The notes: generated by a model not told the origin, from the sequence alone. A stretch of 64,000 bases of DNA from Filomicrobium sp. (GCA_017792465.1 CP051234.1:250606-314605), one strand, 5' to 3'; numbered from the stretch's first letter, positions 24,650 through 34,995 are shown. Program-made: numbers and translations.

Positions 24650-26863
24650 TCAAGTCGGGGGGCTAAGTTTTGCCCGGTAGTGCGCGAGAAGCGGCTGGTA
24701 GGGCGCGAAGGCACAGGCTTCGCAAGCCTCCGCGGCGGCTGATGCACCTTGCGTGTCGTTCGCGTCAAGCGCTTTGCGGAGTGCGGCGTGGTGCGTTGCG
24801 AGTTGCTTGAAAGATGGGTTTTTAGCGAGTGCTTCATCTCCAAAGAGCGCGAAGATGGCTTCGGGGCGGGTTTTGCCGCGCGGGATGACATGATCGATTT
24901 CAAGCATCGCAAGGCCATCGGCGGCTTTTGCGGTCGGTTCGCCCGCGATGATGGGAACGCCATAGGATTTCGTCAGCTGCTCCAGGCGTGAGGCGACGTT
25001 GACTGGATCGCCGAGGACCGAATAGTCGAAGCGTTCGGGAGAGCCGACGTTGCCAACGCAGCAATCGCCGGTATTGAGGCCGATGCCAATTCGGATCGGG
25101 GAGAACGTTTCGCCTTTGCCTTCTGCCTCTGCAGCGAGCCTGGCGTTCAACTGGTCAAGCTTGTCGAGCATCGACAAGGCGGAGCGGCAGCTCAGTTTTG
25201 CGTGGTCCGGGTTCGGCAGCGGCGCGTTCCAGAACGCCATGACGGCATCGCCCATGTACTTGTCGATGGTGCCGCGCTGTTCGACGATGGCTTCGCTTAA
25301 CGGGGTGAAGAGCTGGTTGATGAAGGTGACGAGACTTTCGGCATCGAGGCCTTCGGCGAGGCGCGAAAAGCTGCGGACGTCGGCGAACAGCAAGGAGACT
25401 TCGCGGATGTCGCCGCCGAGGCGAAGCTTTTCGGGATGATTGGCGAGTTCTTCGACGAGATCGGGAGCGAGGTAGCTTGCGAAAGCTTCGCGGACCTGGC
25501 GGCGTTCGTGTTCGGCGCGCACGAAGTTCGTTAACGAGGCGGCCGCGTAAACCGATGCTAGCGCCAGCGATGGGTAGACGGGATCGATGAGGAGGCCGAG
25601 GCCGGTATAGGCGTAATAGGCAAACAGTGCCACAGCGAGGATTGCCGCGATTGCCAAGCCCGCAGCGAGAAAAGGACCGGACCGTGTTAAGGCCCAGCCG
25701 ACGAGGAGGACGCCGATGACGAGGAACGTCAATTCCATGCCGAGCGCGTAGGCGGGGCGAACGATGTTATCGCCAGCGAGCATTTGTTCGACGGCCTGGG
25801 CGTGCATCTCGACGCCAGGAACGGAATTGTCCAAGGCGGTCGCGCGCAGGTCGAGGAGGCCGATTGCGGTGGCGCCGATGAAGACGGTCTTGCCCGCAAC
25901 GAGGGATTTATCGAAGTCGGGTTTCAGGACGTCCTTGGCGGAGATCGTTCGGCGCGGATCGGACGGTGCAAAACGCAGCCAGAGTTCGCCGCGGGCGTTG
26001 GTCGGCAGGATCGTTTGTCCGACACGCACCAATTCGATGCCCGTCCTTTGTCCGAATGAGCCAACTCCGCTGGCGCCCGATGATTTCACGAAAATTGTTG
26101 TCTGGTCTTCTGCAAGGCGCAGCGCTTCGACTGACAGCGAGGGGTAGAGCGTTTCGCCGAGCCGAAGGAGCAGCGGCACGCGGCGGACGATCTGATCGTT
26201 TTCGGGAAACCAGTTGGCTGCGCCCAGGCCGGTTGCTTTTGCGGTTAGAATCGAAAGGTTGGCGACGCTGCCATCATAGCCGGGTGCGAAGTTGACGGCT
26301 TTATCGCCGGCCTGGGCAAAGCTCGCTTTCGGCTCGCCCGGATTTCCGGTTGCCCGATCTGCTCCGGCGAAGGCGAGGATTGTCGGCGTCTTGGCGATGG
26401 TTTCGGCCAGGCGAGCATCGAGCGTTGGCAGTCTCATGACCTGCGGGGCGAGTGCGGTGAATTCAGGATGGTCGGCATAAGCCTTCGCGAACGTTTTTGG
26501 AGACAACCGGTCAGCTTCGGGTAACACCAGATCGAGTGCGATGACTTTTGCGCCTGCGGCATGGAGCTTGTCGATCAGGCTCGCCAGAACGTTGCGCGGC
26601 CACGGCCATTGACCGAGTTCGGCGATCGAGGGTTCGTCGATGGCGACAATCTTGACGGGGAAGGCCGGGTCGGCGTCGCGGGGGGCGAGACGCTGAAAGA
26701 CGTCGAAAGCGTTGAGGCGGAGCAGCTGGATCGGGACGGGATCGGCGATCCGCAGCGCAACGAGCGGCAGCAGCAGGCAGGCGATGACGAGGAGGTGGAG
26801 CGGGCGCTTTTTCAGCCACGCCACAGCCTTTTTCCAAAGACCGTTTCGGGCGTCATCGTTCAT
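24650..26863 (-). CDS. CHASE2-domain class III adenylate/guanylate cyclase
   Basis: The 737-residue protein has an N-terminal membrane helix (about residues 21-42), a periplasmic CHASE2 sensor domain (about 45-340; KIVAIDEPSIAELGQWPWPR and AKVIALDLVLPEADR), three closely spaced membrane helices (about 350-440), and a cytoplasmic class III cyclase domain (about 485-665; VSLLFADVRSFSRLAEG, KYMGDAVMAFWNAP, GIGLNTGDCCVGNVG). Metal-binding Asp residues and the D/K-type substrate-binding pattern are present, so it should make cAMP in response to a periplasmic cue. The cue is unknown. Confidence 0.93.
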   Translation of the reverse strand: MNDDARNGLWKKAVAWLKKRPLHLLVIACLLLPLVALRIADPVPIQLLRLNAFDVFQRLAPRDADPAFPVKIVAIDEPSIAELGQWPWPRNVLASLIDKLHAAGAKVIALDLVLPEADRLSPKTFAKAYADHPEFTALAPQVMRLPTLDARLAETIAKTPTILAFAGADRATGNPGEPKASFAQAGDKAVNFAPGYDGSVANLSILTAKATGLGAANWFPENDQIVRRVPLLLRLGETLYPSLSVEALRLAEDQTTIFVKSSGASGVGSFGQRTGIELVRVGQTILPTNARGELWLRFAPSDPRRTISAKDVLKPDFDKSLVAGKTVFIGATAIGLLDLRATALDNSVPGVEMHAQAVEQMLAGDNIVRPAYALGMELTFLVIGVLLVGWALTRSGPFLAAGLAIAAILAVALFAYYAYTGLGLLIDPVYPSLALASVYAAASLTNFVRAEHERRQVREAFASYLAPDLVEELANHPEKLRLGGDIREVSLLFADVRSFSRLAEGLDAESLVTFINQLFTPLSEAIVEQRGTIDKYMGDAVMAFWNAPLPNPDHAKLSCRSALSMLDKLDQLNARLAAEAEGKGETFSPIRIGIGLNTGDCCVGNVGSPERFDYSVLGDPVNVASRLEQLTKSYGVPIIAGEPTAKAADGLAMLEIDHVIPRGKTRPEAIFALFGDEALAKNPSFKQLATHHAALRKALDANDTQGASAAAEACEACAFAPYQPLLAHYRAKLSPPT

Positions 26864-27176
26864 GGGCGCGGGCTCCGGTTTGTCGTTTCCTCAGGCGGGG
26901 CCGGCTCGAATGACGGCGAGGCCCGCATCTGTCAGGCAGCTGTGGACCCTGGCGCCGTAGAGTGAAGCAAGGTTCTTTTTAGTCAATAGATCGCTGGCGT
27001 GCGCTCTTTCTGGTTTGGCCGGGTTGCTTTGGTTAATTGGCAGCTCTGAAGGCATACACCAACGGGCTGGCCTCTGCGGCCCGCAGTGACGCGCGGCAAG
27101 ACCCCGGCTGCTATTGGAGCCAACGTGCGCGCAGGTGATGATAGCGCGGTTCAGAATGAAATCGGTGAACCGCTGA
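26864..27176. other. Intergenic region between soeC-type gene and cyclase
   Basis: About 310 bases, both flanking genes on the minus strand. No gene, repeat or clear terminator was recognised; it should hold the cyclase promoter. Confidence 0.35.
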
Positions 27177-28124
27177 TCAGGCGGCTTGCTGGCCGTAGTA
27201 GACCATCGAGATGTGGCGCGCTTCGGCGAAGAAAAGCCAGCGTTCGGTAAACAGGCCGACGGCCATGGCGGCTGTTGCGATGAGCGCCAGCAACGTTGTT
27301 GCAAAGCCACCCGTTACCATCATCATGACGATGCACAGGGCCGGTGCGGCAAACATCAGTGCCATGGCCAAGCGGCGCAATTTTTCGGCATGCTTGCGGG
27401 CGATGGAGTAGCCCATCTCGCGCATGACGAAATTTTCTTGGGTGTGTGGCGGTTCGATCTGGCGGATGCGGCCCAAGTGTTCGAGGCCGGTTGCAGCGTA
27501 GCGCATCGGCAATGCGTGATCGGTATCCAAGGTCTGCCAGTAGAAGCGTTTGATGGCGAAGGCCGCGGCCAGCACCAAGGCGTTGAGGAGTAGCGGCCAG
27601 CTGTTGGCGCCATCGAAGAAAGAGGCGATCAAAAGGTAGAGCACGCCGCCGCTGGCGAGTGCGAGTACGATGTAGACCGGCACGGTCCAGGGCTGGTGCC
27701 AGGCTTTAATCGTCGGTAGCGAAGCGTAGATCATGCCGGTCGAGTAAACGGTGGCGATGGCGAATAACGCGGCGAGCAGTGCAAGCAAAGAGATGAAGCC
27801 GCTGGTCGTCTCAAAGAAGACCCACGCAATGCCAAACAGGCCGGCAGGGACGTAGGTCGCGATTGCCAATACGCCTTCGCGGGATAACCAGGACGAACGC
27901 CATTGCGACATGGCCCGCCATGCGCGCTCGGGGCGGCCGAGGTGCGCGGTCGACGAAAGCAGGCCGCCAGTGATGAGCAGGAATGCGAGGCCGAGGCTGA
28001 TGAGGCCGAAGCGCCAATCGGTTGGGGCGGTACGCGCCAAGGTGGCGACGGCGACCCACGTCAGCAGCCCATATCCGGCTCCGGAAGCGGTTGTGAAAAA
28101 GATGACGGAGTAGGCGGGATGCAT
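27177..28124 (-). CDS. soeC: SoeC-type membrane anchor of sulfite dehydrogenase (DmsC/NrfD-like)
   Basis: The 315-residue protein starts at the ATG at 28124 (MHPAYSVIFFTTASGAGYG); the longer open frame is a run-in without coding character. Eight hydrophobic segments fit the DmsC-like quinone-reactive anchor. In cytoplasmic sulfite dehydrogenase SoeABC this subunit binds the enzyme to the inner face of the membrane and passes electrons to quinone. It is third in a minus-strand operon behind soeA and soeB, 61 bases after soeB. Confidence 0.85.
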   Translation of the reverse strand: MHPAYSVIFFTTASGAGYGLLTWVAVATLARTAPTDWRFGLISLGLAFLLITGGLLSSTAHLGRPERAWRAMSQWRSSWLSREGVLAIATYVPAGLFGIAWVFFETTSGFISLLALLAALFAIATVYSTGMIYASLPTIKAWHQPWTVPVYIVLALASGGVLYLLIASFFDGANSWPLLLNALVLAAAFAIKRFYWQTLDTDHALPMRYAATGLEHLGRIRQIEPPHTQENFVMREMGYSIARKHAEKLRRLAMALMFAAPALCIVMMMVTGGFATTLLALIATAAMAVGLFTERWLFFAEARHISMVYYGQQAA

Positions 28125-28185
28125 GGCGGGTTTTCGATCTGGTTTGTTTGTCTGTGTGTCGAAAGCGAGATCAGGACTGCGGCGT

Positions 28186-28935
28186 TCAGGTGGAGAGCAT
28201 CTTGTCGGCCCAGGCGAAGAAGTTCTCGATCGTGGTGCCGGTCGCTGGTGCGGGTTGCTCGACGGCCGGCTGGTTTGTGGCGGTGGTGCCGTCACGGCGC
28301 GGACGAGGCGGCAGGTATTTGTTGGTCGGCTTGTAACCTAGCTCGGGCATCAGGTCGTAGCCTTGGCGTTCCGCAACGAGTTTGGAAACATCGCTGTCCG
28401 GATCGCCGAGATCGCCATAGTGGCGGGCGCCGGTCGGGCAAGCGCGCACGCAGGCCGGGATGCGATCGCGTTCTTCGAGATGCTCGTTATAGATGCGGTC
28501 GACGCAAAGCGTGCATTTCTTCATGACGCCATGGTTGGAGTCATATTCGCGCGCGCCATAAGGGCAGGCCCAGGAGCAGAGCTTGCAACCGATGCAGGTG
28601 TCGGGATTGACGAGGACGATGCCGTCTTCTTCGCGCTTATAGGATGCGCCGGTCGGGCAAACCGTCACGCACGCTGGCGTTTCGCAATGGAGGCATGAGC
28701 GCGGGAAGTGAACCGTGCGGCTTGCGTCGCCTTCGCCGACTTCGTAGCCATGAATTCGATTGAGCCAAGCGCCGTGCGGATCGGCACCGTAAGGATCGAT
28801 GTCGGAAAGCGGAGCCGAATAGCCGCCGGTGTTCCATTCCTTGCAACTGGTCGCGCAGGCCTGACAGCCGACGCAGATGTCGAGGTCGATGACGAGGCCC
28901 AGTTTCTTATTTGTCGTTTCAGGCAGACAGGTCAT
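28186..28935 (-). CDS. soeB: SoeB-type iron-sulfur subunit of sulfite dehydrogenase
   Basis: The 249-residue protein carries four ferredoxin-type [4Fe-4S] cysteine motifs: CVGCQACATSC at about 21-31, CLHCETPACVTVCP, CIGCKLCSWACPYG and CTLCVDR with CVRACPTGA. It transfers electrons from the molybdenum subunit to the membrane anchor. The ATG overlaps the soeA stop (ATGA). No Tat signal. A Pro/Thr-rich C-terminal extension (about 210-235) is less conserved. Confidence 0.9.
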   Translation of the reverse strand: MTCLPETTNKKLGLVIDLDICVGCQACATSCKEWNTGGYSAPLSDIDPYGADPHGAWLNRIHGYEVGEGDASRTVHFPRSCLHCETPACVTVCPTGASYKREEDGIVLVNPDTCIGCKLCSWACPYGAREYDSNHGVMKKCTLCVDRIYNEHLEERDRIPACVRACPTGARHYGDLGDPDSDVSKLVAERQGYDLMPELGYKPTNKYLPPRPRRDGTTATNQPAVEQPAPATGTTIENFFAWADKMLST

Positions 28936-31844
28936 CGGTTGGCCTCCTGGAACGACGTACCGAAAGCGAGCACCTCAGGCGTCTCGACATTGATGGGCGA
29001 TTGCAGCGGTTCAAAGCGCGGGCTCGTTTCGCCGGCTTCGTCGGGCTTGGCCTTTTCGATTGCGACACGAAGGTCGTACCAGGCGGCCTGGCCGGTGACC
29101 GGGTCTGAGTTCGAGAAGCGATAACCTCCGTCGCGTTTGGGCAGCAGTTCGCTGATCAAGTGATTGAGGAGGAAGCCTTCGGTGGCTTCGGGCGCGTCGT
29201 TATCGAGGCCCCAGGCTCCGGAGCGCTTGCCGAGCGCATTCCAGGTCCAGACCGTGTTGCGGTTGACGCCTTCGACCGTTCGGATCTGGCATTTGACGCG
29301 GCCGATGTTGGAGGAAATCCAGATCCAGTCGTCGTCTTTGAGCCCGAGTTCGAGGGCCCTGCCGGTATGGATATAGAGGCGGTTGCGCGCCGTGATCTGT
29401 CTCAGCCACGCGTTCTGCGATCCCCATGAGTGATACATGTGCATGGGGCGCTGGGTGATGGCGTAAAGCGGGAACTTGTCGGTGTCGACCATCGTGCCTT
29501 CGAACGGCGCGTACCAGAACGGCAGCGGGTCGAAGAAGGTCTCGATGCGCTTGCGGTGCGTTTCAGGAGGCGGGCATGAGCCCTTGCCCTTGGCGGCGAG
29601 GCGGAAGCGCTGGAAGGTTTCGTTATAGAGCTGGAAGGTGAGGCGGGCGTCTTTCGGAAGCCAGCCGGATTTGGCGGCGTAGTCGAGGTAGCCTTTGTTG
29701 ACGTGCTTATGATAGCGCAGCTCATCGGGGAAGTGATCGACGAAAAAGCCGCCGTTTTCGATATAGCGGTTGAGCTGGTCGGGGTTCGGATCGCCGACGT
29801 GTATTTGGCTACCGTCTTTACCGCGCCATCCCGCTAGCGGGCCGACGCCAGGGGCTCGTTCGTGATTGACGATGTAATCGGAATAGCCGCCGGGATACTT
29901 CGGGCTGCCATCGTTATTGACGAAGCCGGGCAAGCCAATGCGCGCGCCAAGATCGATCAACACCGACTGGAAGCCGCGGACGTTGCGGTCGGGTTCGACG
30001 ACCGGATGACGTATGGCGTCGGCGGCCGCGTCGGGATCGGAGATCGGCCGGTCGAGCAGCGAGATGCAATCCCATCGCTCAAGGTAGGTGGTGTCGGGCA
30101 GGATGAGGTCGGCATAGGGGACCATCTCGGAGTAGTAGGCATCCGAGTAGATGATCTTCGGAATCTTGTATTCGCCGGTCGCTTCGTCCTTGGCGGTCAA
30201 GTGCTCCATGACGCCGGAGGTGTTCATCGACGAGTTCCAGCTCATGTTGGCCATGTACATGAAGAGGAGATCGATGGGGTAGGGGTCGGCGTTGGCGGCG
30301 TTGGTGATGACCATGTGCATCAGGCCGTGGGCGGCGAGCGGCGCATCCCAGCTGAAGGCTTTGTCGATGCGGGTTGGTTTGCAATCGGGGCCGATCAGCA
30401 GATCTTCTGGTCCGGTCGGGAAGCCTAGGTGCGGGCCGCCGAGCGGTTCGGATGCGCGAACTTGATCGGGCTTGCCGTGCGGCTTGAGCGGCGGTGGGAT
30501 TGGCTTCGGGTAGGGAGGCTTGTAGCGGAAGCCGCCGGGGCAATCGATGGTGCCAAGCAGGATCTGCAACACATGAATCATGCGGCAGGTGTGGAAGCCG
30601 TTCGAGTGCGCGGAGATCCCGCGCATGGCGTGCATCGAGATCGGGCGGCCGATCATCTTGTCGTGGCGGCGGCCGGCCCAGTCGGTCCATGGGATGTCGA
30701 GAACGACTTCTTCCTTGAAGGCGACTTCGGCGAGTTCGCCGGCGATGCGCCGGATGGTGTCGGCTGAGATGCCGGTCTCTTTTGCGGCGCGCTCGGGGGA
30801 GTATTCGGCGGTCAGGTAGCGGCTGGCGAGCAGTTCGAACGAGGGCACGGCTGTGCGTCCATCCGGCAACGTGAAGGTGCCCGACAATGCGGGCTTGAGG
30901 TCGGCCAATTCGGCATCGACAAAACTTTGTGTTGCTTTGTCGAAGGCCAGCGGACGGCCTTCGTCGTTGCGCGCAAACAGGCCGTCGTCATCGCCACCAG
31001 GATTTTTGATAACCAGCCAAGGCGCGTTGGTGTAGCGAACGAGATAGTCGAGATCGACTTGTTGCGTGCGCAGGAGTTCGTGGATCAGGGCGCCGACAAA
31101 AATTCCGTCGGTGCCGGGCGTCAGGCCAAGCCACTCGTCGGCGATGGCGCCATAGCCCGTTCTAACGGGGTTGATCGCCAACACCTTGGCGCCGCGTTTC
31201 TTGAGTTTGCCCAGGCCGATCTTGATGGGGTTGGAGGCGTGGTCTTCGGCGACGCCGAACAGCATGAGGTATTTGGTGTGGTCCCAATCGGGTTCGCCGA
31301 ATTCCCAGAATGAGCCGCCAAACGTGTAGAGCCCGGCAGCAGCCATGTTGACCGAGCAAAAGCCACCATGGGCGGCAAAGTTGGGTGTTCCGTATTGGAT
31401 GCACCACCAACCGGTCAGCGCTTGGCTTTGATCGCGTCCGGTGAAAAACGCCAGCTTGCGCGGGTCGGTCTTGCGGATATCGCCAAGCCATCCGCTTGCC
31501 GTCTCCAGCGCTTCTTCCCAGGAGATTTCCTTGAACTCGCCGGAGCCGCGCGGGCCGACGCGTTTTAGAGGCGCGCGCAATCGCGAGGGCGCATAGTGCT
31601 GCATGATCCCGGCCGAGCCCTTGCCGCAGAGGACGCCCTTGTTGACGGGGTGATCGCGATTGCCCTCGATATAACGGACCTTGCCGTTTTTCAGATACAC
31701 CTTAATCCCGCAGCGGCATGCGCACATGTAGCACGTCGTGCATTTGATCTCGTCGGCGGGGCTCGCCGACAGATCGATCGATGGCTCCTGACCGTGGCGG
31801 TCATTTGAGGCGACGGTTTTGTTGGGCGCGCGATTGGAACTCAT
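28932..31844 (-). CDS. soeA: SoeA-type molybdopterin subunit of cytoplasmic sulfite dehydrogenase
   Basis: The 970-residue molybdopterin oxidoreductase has an N-terminal [4Fe-4S] motif region CTTCYMCACRCG with a later CGKG, then bis-MGD binding domains (FTGRDQSQALTGWWC, GGFCSVNMAAAGLYTFGG) and a C-terminal molydopterin dinucleotide-binding domain (PMHMYHSWGSQNAWLRQI). No twin-arginine signal is present, so it should be cytoplasmic. The size, lack of Tat signal, and gene order A-B-C match SoeABC, which oxidises sulfite to sulfate with quinone as acceptor. Related polysulfide/thiosulfate or DMSO reductases are the alternative, but these normally have a Tat signal. The TauE-like permease at 44.3-45.3 kb is not adjacent. 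Confidence 0.85.
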   Translation of the reverse strand: MSSNRAPNKTVASNDRHGQEPSIDLSASPADEIKCTTCYMCACRCGIKVYLKNGKVRYIEGNRDHPVNKGVLCGKGSAGIMQHYAPSRLRAPLKRVGPRGSGEFKEISWEEALETASGWLGDIRKTDPRKLAFFTGRDQSQALTGWWCIQYGTPNFAAHGGFCSVNMAAAGLYTFGGSFWEFGEPDWDHTKYLMLFGVAEDHASNPIKIGLGKLKKRGAKVLAINPVRTGYGAIADEWLGLTPGTDGIFVGALIHELLRTQQVDLDYLVRYTNAPWLVIKNPGGDDDGLFARNDEGRPLAFDKATQSFVDAELADLKPALSGTFTLPDGRTAVPSFELLASRYLTAEYSPERAAKETGISADTIRRIAGELAEVAFKEEVVLDIPWTDWAGRRHDKMIGRPISMHAMRGISAHSNGFHTCRMIHVLQILLGTIDCPGGFRYKPPYPKPIPPPLKPHGKPDQVRASEPLGGPHLGFPTGPEDLLIGPDCKPTRIDKAFSWDAPLAAHGLMHMVITNAANADPYPIDLLFMYMANMSWNSSMNTSGVMEHLTAKDEATGEYKIPKIIYSDAYYSEMVPYADLILPDTTYLERWDCISLLDRPISDPDAAADAIRHPVVEPDRNVRGFQSVLIDLGARIGLPGFVNNDGSPKYPGGYSDYIVNHERAPGVGPLAGWRGKDGSQIHVGDPNPDQLNRYIENGGFFVDHFPDELRYHKHVNKGYLDYAAKSGWLPKDARLTFQLYNETFQRFRLAAKGKGSCPPPETHRKRIETFFDPLPFWYAPFEGTMVDTDKFPLYAITQRPMHMYHSWGSQNAWLRQITARNRLYIHTGRALELGLKDDDWIWISSNIGRVKCQIRTVEGVNRNTVWTWNALGKRSGAWGLDNDAPEATEGFLLNHLISELLPKRDGGYRFSNSDPVTGQAAWYDLRVAIEKAKPDEAGETSPRFEPLQSPINVETPEVLAFGTSFQEANR

Positions 31845-32331
31845 GCCGCGGGTGTTTTCCTTCTGATTGGACCGATCGATTTGCTCATCAGACAGATCAG
31901 GTCTGCATGCTGGTCATGGGCGGGCGTCGGAAAACGTCTTCGCTTGTGTCGGACGTTTGGGGAGCGCCGGTGCTGGATCATGTTTTTCCAGGGTGCTGTT
32001 GGCCCCCGGTTTTTGCGGATTTTTGGCGCGTCGAGGATGGTTTGCGCGCCATGTTTCCGCCCCGTAGAGAGCTTGCATAGCAACTAACGGACATTTGGAT
32101 TTTTGCGCGCTCGGTCGGGTTGGCATCGGAGTCTAATCCGGTGGACTATATTGCATGTGTTGGCTCATCATCGCAGAACTGATCGTTGCGGCTTTGCGGT
32201 TGGGTCTGGACTGAAGCGGTGCTGGCTTGTCAGATTGTTAGGTCTTAGATCTTATATCAGACTCTACTGCTTGCATACATTTGGTGGAAGCCGCAAGAGT
32301 TAAAGAAAATGCTGTGCCCCGTGGAGGATGA
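31845..32331. other. Divergent promoter region between soeA and aceE
   Basis: About 490 bases without a supported gene. It must serve both the minus-strand soe operon and the plus-strand pdh genes. The part next to aceE (32220-32310) is AT-rich with CTTATATCAGACTC-like sequence; GGAGGATGA directly precedes the aceE ATG. No operator was identified with confidence. Confidence 0.4.
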
Positions 32332-34995
32332 ATGGCCAAGCTTGATGACGTTCAGGAACGGCAGGAGTGGATTGACGCGATCAATTCGGTGATTGCGTTT
32401 GAGGGTACGGGGCAGGCCGACGACGTTTTGGAAAGTGCGGTGGCGGCGGCGCGGCGCTCAGGCGCGCATCTGCCGTTTGCCTCCAACACCGCCTACATGA
32501 ACACGATCGCGCCCGATCAGCAGCCCGACTATCCCGGCGACCGGGTGTTGGAAGCGAAGGTCCGGGCGGCGATCCGCTGGAATGCGGCGGCGATTGTCTT
32601 GAAGGCCAACAAGGAGAGTTCGGAGCTTGGCGGGCACATCGCCTCGTTCCAGTCGGCGGCGACCTTATATGCAACCGGGTTTACGCACTTCTGGCACGCG
32701 CCGCACGAAGGTCACGGCGGCGACCTCTTGTTCGTGCAAGGCCATTCGGCGCCGGGGATTTATGCGCGGGCGTTCGTGGAAGGGCGCTTATCGGAAGAGC
32801 AGATCACCAACTTCCGCCAGGAGGTCGACGGGACGGGGGTGTCGAGTTATCCGCACCCGTGGCTGATGCCGGACTTCTGGCAGTTCCCGACGGTGTCGAT
32901 GGGTCTTGGGCCGATCATGGCGATCTACCAGGCGCGGTTCCTGAAATATCTGCACGGGCGCGGGTTGGCCGATACCTCGAACCGGCATGTGTGGGTGTTC
33001 TGCGGCGACGGCGAGATGGACGAGCCGGAAAGCCTTGGCGCCATCGGTTTGGCCGGTCGTGAAAAGCTCGACAACCTCATTTTTGTGGTGAACTGCAACC
33101 TGCAGCGGCTCGATGGTCCGGTGCGCGGCAACGGCAAGATCATCCAGGAGCTGGAGGGCGACTTCCGCGGCGCGGGCTGGAATGTCCTGAAGGTTGTTTG
33201 GGGTTCGGCCTGGGATGAGCTTCTGGCACGCGATACCAGCGGGCGGCTGCGGCAGCTGATGGAAGAATGTGTCGACGGCGAATACCAGGACTTCAAGTCG
33301 AAGGACGGGTCTTATATCCGGCAGAACTTCTTCGGGCGCTATCCGGAAACCGCGGCGATGGTGGCGGACTGGTCGGACGACAAGATCTGGTCGCTGACGC
33401 GCGGCGGGCATGACGCGGAAAAGGTCTATGCGGCTTACAAGGCGGCGGTCGATCACCAGGGTCAGCCGACGGTGATCTTAGCGAAGACGGTGAAGGGGTA
33501 TGGCATGGGGGCTTCGGGCGAAGCCCAGATGATGTCGCACCAGGCCAAGAAGATGGGCCTCGACTCTTTGTTGCAGTTCCGCGACCGGTTCCGGATTCCA
33601 TTAAGTGACGAACAGGTCGAGAAGCTTGAACTGATCAAGCTCGATGAATCCTCAGATGAGATGAAGTACCTGCGCGAGCGGCGGACGGCGCTTGGCGGCT
33701 ATCTTCCGCAACGCCGGCAAAAGAGCGACGACGAATTGAAGGCGCCGCCGCTTGAGGCGTTCAAGGGTCAGCTCGAAGCCACCGGTGAGGGCCGCGAGAT
33801 CTCGACGACGATGGCGTTCGTGCGCGTTCTCAACACGCTGTTGCGCGACAAGACGCTGGGTAAGCGGGTGGTGCCGATCGTGCCGGATGAAAGCCGCACG
33901 TTCGGCATGGAGGGGATGTTCCGCCAGTACGGGATCTTCAGCCAGGTCGGCCAGCTCTACCGCCCGCAGGATGCCGACCAGCTGATGTACTACAAGGAGA
34001 GCAAGTCGGGGCAGATGCTGCAGGAAGGCATCAATGAATCGGGTGCGATGTCGAGCTGGATCGCGGCGGCGACCGCCTATTCGACGTCGAACTGCCAGAT
34101 GATCCCGTTCTACATCTACTATTCGATGTTCGGCTTCCAGCGCGTCGGCGATCTGGCGTGGGCGGCCGGTGACATGCGCGCCCGCGGGTTCCTGTTGGGT
34201 GGGACGTCGGGACGGACGACGCTGAATGGCGAAGGTCTGCAGCACGAAGACGGGCACAGCCACATCTTCTCGGCGACGATCCCCAACTGCATCTCTTACG
34301 ATCCGACGTTCGCCTTCGAGGTGGCGGTGATCATCCGCGAGGGCCTGCGGCGGATGGTGGAGAACCAGGAAGACGTCTTTTATTACATCACGCTTTTGAA
34401 TGAGAACTACGAGCACCCGGGGATGCCGGAGGGTGTCGAAGACGACATCATCAAGGGCATGTATCTGCTAAAGGGTGCCGACGACAAGGCGCCGGGCCAC
34501 AAGGTGCACCTGATGGGCTCGGGTGCGATCCTGCGCGAGGTGATCGCGGGTGCTGAGCTTCTGGAAAAAGACTTCGGCGTCAAGGCGGACATCTGGTCGG
34601 TGCCGAGCTTCACCGAACTGGCGCGCGATGGGGCGGCGGCTGAACGCTGGAACATGCTGCATCCGGAAGAGGACACGCGTCTCTCGCACGTTGAGAAGAA
34701 ACTGTCGGAACGCGGCGAAGGTCCGGTGATCGCCTCGACCGACTACATCAAGATGTATGCCGAGCAGATCACGGCGTTTGTTCCGGGCAAGTACAAGATT
34801 CTCGGTACCGACGGGTTTGGGCGTTCGGACTATCGCCGCAAGCTGCGCCATCACTTCGAGGTCGACCGTCACTTCGTGGCGGTGGCGGCGCTCAAAGCGC
34901 TGGCGGAAGAAAACAAGGTGCCGTCGAAGACGGTGAGCGAAGCTATTGAGAAATACGGCATCAATCCGGAAAAGCCCGATCCGGCAACGGCTTGA
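32332..34995 (+). CDS. aceE: Pyruvate dehydrogenase E1, homodimeric type
   Basis: The 887-residue protein is a full-length homodimeric E1: thiamine diphosphate motif GDGEMDEPESLGAIGLAGRE to NCNLQRLDGPVRGNGK at about residues 224-268, and later ESGAMSSWIAAATAYSTSN and LLGGTSGRTTLNGEGLQHED. It decarboxylates pyruvate and reductively acetylates the E2 lipoyl group. GGAGG lies five bases before the ATG. Most alphaproteobacteria use the split alpha/beta E1, so this single-chain type is noteworthy. Confidence 0.96.
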   Translation: MAKLDDVQERQEWIDAINSVIAFEGTGQADDVLESAVAAARRSGAHLPFASNTAYMNTIAPDQQPDYPGDRVLEAKVRAAIRWNAAAIVLKANKESSELGGHIASFQSAATLYATGFTHFWHAPHEGHGGDLLFVQGHSAPGIYARAFVEGRLSEEQITNFRQEVDGTGVSSYPHPWLMPDFWQFPTVSMGLGPIMAIYQARFLKYLHGRGLADTSNRHVWVFCGDGEMDEPESLGAIGLAGREKLDNLIFVVNCNLQRLDGPVRGNGKIIQELEGDFRGAGWNVLKVVWGSAWDELLARDTSGRLRQLMEECVDGEYQDFKSKDGSYIRQNFFGRYPETAAMVADWSDDKIWSLTRGGHDAEKVYAAYKAAVDHQGQPTVILAKTVKGYGMGASGEAQMMSHQAKKMGLDSLLQFRDRFRIPLSDEQVEKLELIKLDESSDEMKYLRERRTALGGYLPQRRQKSDDELKAPPLEAFKGQLEATGEGREISTTMAFVRVLNTLLRDKTLGKRVVPIVPDESRTFGMEGMFRQYGIFSQVGQLYRPQDADQLMYYKESKSGQMLQEGINESGAMSSWIAAATAYSTSNCQMIPFYIYYSMFGFQRVGDLAWAAGDMRARGFLLGGTSGRTTLNGEGLQHEDGHSHIFSATIPNCISYDPTFAFEVAVIIREGLRRMVENQEDVFYYITLLNENYEHPGMPEGVEDDIIKGMYLLKGADDKAPGHKVHLMGSGAILREVIAGAELLEKDFGVKADIWSVPSFTELARDGAAAERWNMLHPEEDTRLSHVEKKLSERGEGPVIASTDYIKMYAEQITAFVPGKYKILGTDGFGRSDYRRKLRHHFEVDRHFVAVAALKALAEENKVPSKTVSEAIEKYGINPEKPDPATA

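Noticed and set aside
24650-24963. Minus-strand frame of 132 codons at the end of the cyclase gene
   Set aside because: Shadow of the real cyclase reading frame.
27177-31844. DMSO or polysulfide reductase as identity of the molybdoenzyme operon
   Set aside because: The catalytic subunit lacks a twin-arginine signal and has the length and subunit order of cytoplasmic SoeABC; kept only as an alternative.
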